From assembly GCA_002938045.1 (NCBI GenBank), contig PTLJ01000108.1:1-5749 (forward strand): a stretch of 5,749 nucleotides of DNA. Direction: 5' to 3'. This document shows positions 1 through 4,167 of this stretch, in pieces (within the stretch, counting starts at the first letter, position 1; each line of letters starts with the position of its first letter). The notes beneath the pieces are model-generated. The model saw only the letters and a program-made list of their open reading frames with translations. It did not search any database and had not been told where the DNA came from. Source of the stretch: Alphaproteobacteria bacterium MarineAlpha3_Bin4 (GTDB lineage Bacteria > Pseudomonadota > Alphaproteobacteria > Rhodospirillales > Casp-alpha2). A program made the translations under genes and the position numbers.

Positions 1-349
1 AGAAGTGGTGGCCGCTATCGGCGACGAAGGTGTAGACCTCAACGGTTTCATCCGACAGTTCGATACTGACCATCTTCGGCGTATAAGCATTACCGACGAG
101 CTCACGCCCATTAAAGCAGTCGACGATGATTTCGCTGTCCTCGACCGCGATCCAAAACGTCAGGCCCCGGTGCGGACTGCCGCAATCGAATCCCAGCACC
201 AGGCCCGATGCATCCGGCGTATCGCGGTATTGGTGTGAGTAGATGCAGAGATCTCGATGATAGTCGCTGAGAAGGGCGTATTTGTGCTCCCGGTAAGGGA
301 AACCGGTCCGCTAAATCAACGAGCCGTAACCGAAGGCCCAACGCGGATT
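1..349 (-). pseudogene. chaC: Broken chaC-like gamma-glutamylcyclotransferase (3' end outside window)
   Basis: ChaC enzymes cleave the gamma-glutamyl bond of glutathione, releasing 5-oxoproline and Cys-Gly in the cytoplasm. Read on the minus strand, the frame gives NPRWAFGYGSLI, then an amber codon at 313..311, then RTGFPYREHKYALLSDYH and about 100 further uninterrupted codons to the window edge. These include the family segments LCIYSHQYRDTPDASGLVLG and GRELVGNAY (candidate catalytic Glu) and end in VYTFVADSGHHF. The family normally has YGSL(I/M)W followed by a Gly-Phe a few residues on, so TAG stands where TGG (Trp) is expected. The frame is the same on both sides of the stop, so this is a nonsense change and not a frameshift. 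Upstream, the frame is closed by TAA at 379..377 with no ATG, GTG or usable TTG in between, so the start is also missing. Two lesions indicate a pseudogene. A sequencing error could explain one of them but hardly both. Family identification is strong; loss of function is inferred. Confidence 0.85.
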
Positions 350-671
350 TGATTTCTCGGCCCCGGCGCGGACGCGTTAATCGCCGCTTGCGCCACCCTT
401 AGGGGGTTCCGCATTAACCGCACCACAAACCGTGGTTGGCACGCTGGCCTGGGTTACCGTATATCCGGGTTATGACGATCCCGGGACCACCAGCGCCCAA
501 CCAGTATGGACTATGTTGGAGCCAACGTCGAAACCGGTGGCGACGGCCGAATCCACGATCAGTGAACCGACTGCCACTAAGATTGTTGGAAGCTTCGTTT
601 GCATAGCCCTGATAACATACCAGGGTGCCGAGTGTTAGTGATAATCTGCACGGTGGGGCTAAAGTTTGTTC

Positions 672-702
672 TTGTAATGGATGATACTGGACCGAGTATT
701 AT
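672..702 (+). promoter_or_regulatory. Candidate promoter of the first small paralog
   Basis: TTGTAA at 672-677 and TATTAT at 697-702 are separated by 19 bases, which is long for a sigma-70 promoter. The same 9-mer TTCTTGTAA (669-677) recurs at 1072-1080 upstream of the second paralog, again 19 bases before an AT-rich hexamer. That shared arrangement is the main reason to list it. The predicted transcript start would fall at or next to the inverted repeat at 709-723. Confidence 0.3.
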
Positions 703-708
703 TAATCT

Positions 709-723
709 CGTGACAGTGTCACG
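709..723. promoter_or_regulatory. Perfect inverted repeat, candidate operator
   Basis: CGTGACA (709-715), one central G (716) and TGTCACG (717-723) form a perfect inverted repeat with 7-bp arms. It ends 39 bases before the ATG at 763 and lies directly downstream of the candidate -10 at 697-702. A dimeric regulator binding here would cover the start of transcription. There is no T-tract, so it does not look like a terminator. Confidence 0.45.
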
Positions 724-762
724 TTAGCAATAACCAGGATATCTGTGCTGGAAAGGGCCACA

Positions 763-981
763 ATGGTGAAAAGATTTGAGGTCCAACTCTACAACACCGA
801 AGTTCGTCGGATAGTCGAAGTCGGCGAGCACCACAAGCGTTACGATGACGAGTGGGCCGATCCCCACTTTATCGAAATCGAAGCCAAGGACGAGCACGAG
901 GCTCGCATGCGTTCCGAGCGCCGTTATCCGCGTATCGAAGGGTTCACCATCGTCACCGTTGAGGAGATCGACGAAGGTTGA
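763..981 (+). CDS. Small uncharacterised protein, paralog 1 (72 aa)
   Basis: I do not recognise this family. The start is the ATG at 763, because GGAAAGG at 750-756 sits six bases upstream. A GTG at 745 in the same frame would add six residues but would place that ribosome binding site inside the gene. The product is highly charged, has no membrane segment, signal peptide or cysteine, and is probably cytoplasmic. It aligns without gaps over 66 residues with the product of 1217-1453 (24 identities). Shared features in order are FEV near the N-terminus, N-x2-VR, DD-x-WAD, AK-x-E-x-EAR, a Pro, GF-x-I and a Val. The spacing and the alternating hydrophobic pattern suggest a compact beta-alpha-beta type fold, but that is a guess. 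No T-tract terminator follows; a 5-bp hairpin, GACCA/TGGTC, overlaps the stop codon at 980-993. Conservation between paralogs in different sequence surroundings supports a real gene. Confidence 0.85.
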   Translation: MVKRFEVQLYNTEVRRIVEVGEHHKRYDDEWADPHFIEIEAKDEHEARMRSERRYPRIEGFTIVTVEEIDEG

Positions 982-1049
982 CCACTGTTGGTCCCGTTCA
1001 ACTCTCTGGAGAAATTTGGACAACGTTCGAAAAAAATAAACATTTACTT

Positions 1050-1074
1050 GAAGTCGATTACTTGGATTGACTTC
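1050..1074. repeat. Imperfect inverted repeat (9-bp arms)
   Basis: GAAGTCGAT (1050-1058) pairs with ATTGACTTC (1066-1074) around a 7-base loop, with eight Watson-Crick pairs and one G-T pair. It overlaps the start of the TTCTTGTAA element by three bases. No T-run follows on the plus strand, so an operator or a transcript structure is more likely than a terminator. A weak terminator for the upstream gene cannot be excluded. Confidence 0.4.
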
Positions 1075-1105
1075 TTGTAAACCTTTGTTAACAATTCCAT
1101 TATAA
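1075..1105 (+). promoter_or_regulatory. Candidate promoter of the second small paralog
   Basis: TTGTAA at 1075-1080 lies 17 bases before CATTAT (1098-1103) and 19 bases before TTATAA (1100-1105). A perfect 10-bp palindrome, TTGTTAACAA (1085-1094), sits in the spacer, where a repressor would block the polymerase. This would give a leader of roughly 105 bases before the ATG at 1217. The element shares the 9-mer TTCTTGTAA with the region upstream of the first paralog. Confidence 0.35.
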
Positions 1106-1202
1106 GATTTACACCTACCCAATTATGGGCGTCCAATCGGCATCGGCGGAGGCCAGTAAAAAGGGAAGGCACCTGAGGGAGGATCAGAACTTTAAACCGG
1201 CT

Positions 1203-1208
1203 AAAGGA
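1203..1208 (+). promoter_or_regulatory. Ribosome binding site of the second paralog
   Basis: AAAGGA lies eight bases before the ATG at 1217 and fixes that codon as the start. Confidence 0.7.
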
Positions 1209-1216
1209 TGTAAAAA

Positions 1217-1453
1217 ATGTTGCATTTGTTGACTAATGGGCAGCAGGTTTTCGAGGTCTCGATCTTCAACAAGGCAGTCCGATCTTTGGTTAAAGAAAAC
1301 CGAAGCCACAGTTATTTTGACGACTATTGGGCCGATACGCAGGTCCGCGATGTCATTGCCAAGAACGAAACTGAAGCACGACGATTGGTAACCGAACAAT
1401 TTCCTCCGGACGACGGCTTTGTCATTGAATCCGTGAGTCTGACCCAAGTCTAA
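1217..1453 (+). CDS. Small uncharacterised protein, paralog 2 (78 aa)
   Basis: This is the tandem paralog of the gene at 763-981, and the family is unknown to me. The start is the ATG at 1217, preceded by AAAGGA. The N-terminus (MLHLLTNGQQ) is longer than in the first copy, and the two align from FEV onward without gaps: about 36% identity over 66 residues. Conserved positions include FEV (residues 13-15), N19, VR (22-23), the DD-x-WAD cluster (36-41), AK-x-E-x-EAR (49-56), P64 and GF-x-I (68-71). The two copies are well diverged, so the duplication is old and both were probably kept under selection. There is no signal peptide, membrane segment or cysteine. The gene has its own candidate promoter and ends in an intrinsic terminator, so it can be transcribed alone or as the end of a two-gene unit. 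No function is proposed. Confidence 0.85.
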   Translation: MLHLLTNGQQVFEVSIFNKAVRSLVKENRSHSYFDDYWADTQVRDVIAKNETEARRLVTEQFPPDDGFVIESVSLTQV

Positions 1454-1454
1454 G

Positions 1455-1474
1455 AAAGGCCGAGGTCTTTTTTT
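1455..1474 (+). terminator. Intrinsic terminator after the paralog pair
   Basis: AAAGGC (1455-1460) pairs with GTCTTT (1465-1470), including one G-T pair, around the loop CGAG. The stem runs into a seven-T tract (1468-1474). It starts two bases after the TAA stop at 1451-1453. On the minus strand the same hairpin is followed only by CTT, so it may contribute weakly to ending the convergent synthetase transcript. Confidence 0.75.
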
Positions 1475-1552
1475 AGTTTCAACCGAAAGGACTCTGTCGC
1501 CTTAGGGGTCGCATACCGTTGGACGTGGTTGGGGTGCCGCCCTTCTGGTGGA

Positions 1553-3190
1553 TCAATCCGCGAGTTTTGCGATCTCCGCATCCCTCAGATCCTTGCGTTT
1601 GACCTTTCCGGTTGCCGTCATCGGCAGTTGATCAGCGAATTCGATCTCTCGCGGACGCTCGTGCGGCGATAGTCGAGTGGCGACAAAATCCATAATTTCC
1701 TTCTCCAACTCAGGGTTGTCGTTATGGCCTTGGCGGAGCACGATGAAGGCCTTGATACGCTCGGTGCGGACCTGATCCGGAACGCCGATCGCGGCAGCCA
1801 GCGTCACCGCTGGGTGTTTAGTCAGACAATCTTCGATCTCACCCGGGCCGATCCGGTACCCGGCCGAGGTGATAATATCGTCACCACGGCCGACGAACCA
1901 GATGTAACCGTCTTCGTCCTTGGCGCCCTGGTCACCCATCAACAACCACTCGCCGCGATATTTCTCGGTGGTCGCCTCTGGGTTGTCCCAATATTCCAAA
2001 AACATCACCGGGTCGGGATGGCGAACGGCAATTTCGCCGACCTCACCGGCGGGCAGCAGATTCCCATCGTCATCGATCACCGTGACGGTGTGGCCCGGAA
2101 CTGGCAACCCCGTTGAACCCGGTTTGACGTCCATAATTTCCTGGCAATTGGCAACCACCAGATTACATTCCGTCTGGCCGTAGAATTCATTTATCGTCAC
2201 ACTGAGGGCCTCGCGTCCCCATTCCAGCAACTCGGCTCCCATCGGTTCGCCGGCGCAGGCGACGGTCCTGGGAACAGCGCCGTAAGACGGCACATCGGCA
2301 ACTAAGCGCATTAGCTTGAGGGCTGTCGGCGGCATGAAAGTATTGCGAACCTCGTACTTGGCCATCAGATACAGGGCCTCCTCGGGGTCGAATTTGCGTG
2401 CTCGATAGGCGAGGTTGGTGACGCCATGATGCCACGATCCCATCAGGCAGTTCATCAGGCCGCCGATCCAGGCCCAATCAGCCGGCGTCCACATCAAATC
2501 TCCCGGCTGCGGCATAAAATCATGGAAGAATTCGACACCGGGCAAATGGCCGAGCATGGTCCGGTGCGCGTGAAGCGCTCCTTTCGGGTTACCGGTGGTT
2601 CCTGAGGTATAAGAGATAAATGATGGGTCTTCGCTAGTCGTATCAATCACGGTAAAGTCGCCAGACGCAGCGTCGAGGCCGGACCACAGGTCGATAGTTC
2701 CGTTGCCGTCGCTGACGGTGTCGACCAGCAGTACCAACTCCAGTTCCGGTAAGTCGTCGCGAACGGCCTCAACCTTTGCCAGATGTTCTTCGTCGGTGAC
2801 CACCATCCGGGCACCGCTGTTGGCTAGACGGAAGCCGAGCGCCTCCTCGCCGAACAACGTGAATAGTGGGATCGAGACCGCACCCAGCTTCCAGGCCGCG
2901 ATATGAGCGATCGCCGCCTCGACCGATTGCGACAGCAAGATACCGAAGCGATCGCCGCGCTCTAGGCCCTTGGCGCGAAGGAGATTGGCAAACTTGTTAG
3001 ATAGCGTCTGCATGGCAGCGAAGGAATAGTGAGTGGCGTCGCCGTCGAGCGTGGCGACAATCAAGGCGGTCTTGTCCGGCGTCGCCACAGCGTGTTTGTC
3101 GCAGACGTCGACACCCATGTTGAACTTTTTCGGTACTCGCCATTGGTGGGACGCGTAGACTTCCGCATAGGTGTTGGCTTTGATCAGCAA
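1553..3190 (-). CDS. AMP-forming acyl-CoA synthetase, medium-chain type (545 aa)
   Basis: This cytoplasmic enzyme of the adenylate-forming (ANL) family activates a carboxylic acid with ATP and then forms its CoA thioester. Visible motifs: the P-loop YTSGTTGNPKG (194-204), NEFYGQTE (334-341), the ATP ribose Asp in WLLMGD (D420), the hinge and C-domain signature GRGDDIITSAGYR (434-446) and the catalytic Lys in TATGK (K529). Length is normal for the family. True acetyl-CoA synthetases have WWQTE, whose Trp closes the acyl pocket; this protein has YGQTE with Gly338, so medium-chain or branched substrates are more likely than acetate (inferred). The start is TTG at 3190..3188, because GGAGG (3202..3198) lies seven bases upstream and the protein then begins MLIKANTYAEVY. 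The frame stays open upstream to 3688, but that part is antisense to the reductase and not family-like. The gene is divergent from the dienoyl-CoA reductase, suggesting a shared role in fatty acid use. Confidence 0.95.
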   Translation of the reverse strand: MLIKANTYAEVYASHQWRVPKKFNMGVDVCDKHAVATPDKTALIVATLDGDATHYSFAAMQTLSNKFANLLRAKGLERGDRFGILLSQSVEAAIAHIAAWKLGAVSIPLFTLFGEEALGFRLANSGARMVVTDEEHLAKVEAVRDDLPELELVLLVDTVSDGNGTIDLWSGLDAASGDFTVIDTTSEDPSFISYTSGTTGNPKGALHAHRTMLGHLPGVEFFHDFMPQPGDLMWTPADWAWIGGLMNCLMGSWHHGVTNLAYRARKFDPEEALYLMAKYEVRNTFMPPTALKLMRLVADVPSYGAVPRTVACAGEPMGAELLEWGREALSVTINEFYGQTECNLVVANCQEIMDVKPGSTGLPVPGHTVTVIDDDGNLLPAGEVGEIAVRHPDPVMFLEYWDNPEATTEKYRGEWLLMGDQGAKDEDGYIWFVGRGDDIITSAGYRIGPGEIEDCLTKHPAVTLAAAIGVPDQVRTERIKAFIVLRQGHNDNPELEKEIMDFVATRLSPHERPREIEFADQLPMTATGKVKRKDLRDAEIAKLAD

Positions 3191-3197
3191 GGTGAGG

Positions 3198-3202
3198 CCT
3201 CC
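3198..3202 (-). promoter_or_regulatory. Ribosome binding site that decides a TTG start
   Basis: On the minus strand GGAGG lies seven bases before TTG 3190..3188. No ATG or GTG in the coding frame is similarly placed, so this site sets the start of the synthetase. It lies within the 8-bp palindrome GAGGCCTC (3194-3201). Confidence 0.8.
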
Positions 3203-3232
3203 GTCGATATGCCGTCGTCGTCGCGGCCCGTC

Positions 3233-3241
3233 ATCATAGCA
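3233..3241 (-). promoter_or_regulatory. Candidate extended -10 promoter of the acyl-CoA synthetase
   Basis: Read on the minus strand this is TGCTATGAT, an extended -10 (TGn followed by a hexamer matching TATAAT at five of six positions). No good -35 is seen, which extended -10 promoters can tolerate. The implied leader is about 35 bases. A TATATT at 3259-3264 on the plus strand is a candidate -10 for the divergent reductase, also without a clear -35. Confidence 0.35.
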
Positions 3242-3299
3242 ATTTCGGTGTGGAGGGCTATATTCTTGGCGGTCTGAAATTGACAAAGCGAGAGGTCCT

Positions 3300-4142
3300 A
3301 TGTTCGTTCCAGACCTACTTCGGGGAAAGCGGATTCTGATTACCGGCGGCGGTACCGGGCTGGGTAAAAGCATGGCTGGGCGAATTCTGGAACTAGGGGC
3401 CGAAGTCGTCATCTGCGGTCGTCGCGCGGACGTGCTCGAAGAGGCGGCTGCGGAACTGGAGCAGGCCAATGGTGGCACGGTGCGGTGGCGGCCGCTAGAT
3501 ATTCGCGACCCAGATGCGGTCGAGTCGGTGCTCGGCGAGATCTGGACCGAGGCGCCCATCCACGGTCTGATAAACAACGCTGCTGGCAACTTTCTGGCCC
3601 GCACTGAGACATTATCGCATAGGGCCGTTGATGCAGTCGTCAGCATCGTCCTGCACGGTTCCGCGTATATGACTCTCGCCTGCGGCAAGCGCTGGATTGC
3701 CGACTGTTATCCAGGAAATGTACTTTCCATCGTCACCACCTATGCCTGGACTGGTTCTCCCTATGTCGTGCCATCGGCTATGGCCAAGGCTGGTGTGTTG
3801 GCGATGACTCGAAGCCTGGCCGTCGAATGGGGGCCGAAAGGGGTGCGGCTGAATGCCATCGCCCCGGGGCCGTTTCCGACCCCGGGGGCGTGGGAGCGCC
3901 TAGTGCCGACCAGGAATCTAGCTGCTGTATTGGAAACTCGTAACCCGCTCGGCCGGACCGGTGAGCACGAAGAGCTGACCAACCTAGTCGCCTATATGTT
4001 GGCAGATCAATCTGGGTACATGAACGGCGAGGTCGTCACCATCGACGGCGGCGAATGGCTGGCCGGGGCGGGGCAATTCAGTTTTGCCTCGGCTCTCAGC
4101 GACGAGGATTGGGAAGAGATCAATCCAAAAAAGAAGAAATAA
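3300..4142 (+). CDS. DECR1-like 2,4-dienoyl-CoA reductase (SDR family, 280 aa)
   Basis: This short-chain dehydrogenase/reductase most likely reduces 2,4-dienoyl-CoA to 3-enoyl-CoA with NADPH, the auxiliary step for beta-oxidation of unsaturated acids. The Rossmann glycine motif is TGGGTGLG (15-22). CGRR (39-42) has arginines in the place expected for NADPH preference. NNAAGNF (92-98) and APGPF (188-192) are present. The usual SDR YxxxK is absent: the residue four before Lys163 is Ser159. A Tyr lies 15 residues before the Lys (Y148, K163), the geometry known for mitochondrial DECR1 (Tyr199/Lys214, with Asn148 and Ser210), and Asn97 and Ser159 match the other two. The segment TTYAWTGSPYVVPSAMAK closely resembles the DECR1 active-site region as I recall it. 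The C-terminus ends in four lysines. The ATG at 3300 follows AGAGG (3291-3295). The gene is divergent from the acyl-CoA synthetase and convergent with the secreted hydrolase. DECR-type is the best call; a related SDR substrate is possible. Confidence 0.85.
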   Translation: MFVPDLLRGKRILITGGGTGLGKSMAGRILELGAEVVICGRRADVLEEAAAELEQANGGTVRWRPLDIRDPDAVESVLGEIWTEAPIHGLINNAAGNFLARTETLSHRAVDAVVSIVLHGSAYMTLACGKRWIADCYPGNVLSIVTTYAWTGSPYVVPSAMAKAGVLAMTRSLAVEWGPKGVRLNAIAPGPFPTPGAWERLVPTRNLAAVLETRNPLGRTGEHEELTNLVAYMLADQSGYMNGEVVTIDGGEWLAGAGQFSFASALSDEDWEEINPKKKK

Positions 4143-4149
4143 CCGTGTG

Positions 4150-4167
4150 GGGCGAGACCGCGCGCCC
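4150..4167. terminator. Weak GC hairpin between convergent genes
   Basis: GGGCG (4150-4154) pairs with CGCCC (4163-4167) around an 8-base loop in the 24-base gap between the two convergent stop codons, touching the last base of the minus-strand stop. There is no T-tract on either strand, so a role as a shared terminator is only a possibility. Confidence 0.2.

Larger units (their letters stand above)
350..744. other. Intergenic stretch without a confident gene
   Basis: No open frame here resembles a family I know. A plus-strand frame from GTG 432 to 638 and a minus-strand frame from ATG 604 to TAA 470 overlap antiparallel and are mutually exclusive. The minus one starts MQTKLPTILVAVGSLIVDSA, which looks like a signal peptide, but it stops after 44 codons. 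The same frame then reopens for 30 codons to TAA 377, just upstream of the broken chaC. It may be decayed coding sequence. The right part (about 660-744) is AT-richer and holds the candidate promoter and inverted repeat of the next gene. Confidence 0.5.
982..1216. other. AT-rich intergenic region between the two paralogs
   Basis: This 235-base gap carries the candidate promoter of the second paralog, two palindromic elements (1050-1074 and 1085-1094) and a purine-rich leader with several GGA-type runs at about 1158-1208. A 35-codon frame (1125-1232) ending in a cysteine-rich tail overlaps the start of the downstream gene. It lacks a ribosome binding site and is treated only as an observation. 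Confidence 0.5.

Noticed and set aside
5..238. Plus-strand frame opposite chaC
   Set aside because: The minus strand carries clear chaC homology in this interval, so this is its shadow.
311..313. TAG read as an amino acid (amber recoding or pyrrolysine) in chaC
   Set aside because: The expected residue is Trp, the gene also lacks a start, and another gene in the window ends naturally at TAG.
432..638. Plus-strand GTG-started frame of 68 codons
   Set aside because: Ser/Thr/Pro-rich translation with no motif and no ribosome binding site; it conflicts with an equally weak minus-strand frame.
980..993. GACCA-CTGT-TGGTC hairpin as terminator of the first paralog
   Set aside because: Only 5 bp, overlapping the stop codon, and no T-tract follows.
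724..1122. Minus-strand open frame of 132 codons opposite the first paralog
   Set aside because: It is the antisense image of a gene supported by a ribosome binding site and by a paralog; its translation shows no family features.
1724..2116. Plus-strand frames inside the synthetase (also 1920-2183, 2703-2906, 3029-3277)
   Set aside because: They are antisense to a gene with complete ANL-family motifs and have no convincing start signals or family features.
3280..3285. TTGACA as a -35 box for the reductase
   Set aside because: It lies only 14 bases before the ATG, leaving no room for a -10 and a leader.
3191..3688. N-terminal extension of the acyl-CoA synthetase frame up to 3688 (711 codons)
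   Set aside because: It is antisense to the start of the reductase, is rich in Ser, Arg and Pro, has no family similarity, and would ignore the strong GGAGG site before TTG 3190.
4122..4142. A-rich end of the reductase gene as a programmed frameshift site
   Set aside because: The family protein is already complete here and the stop follows at once; the four-lysine tail is unremarkable.
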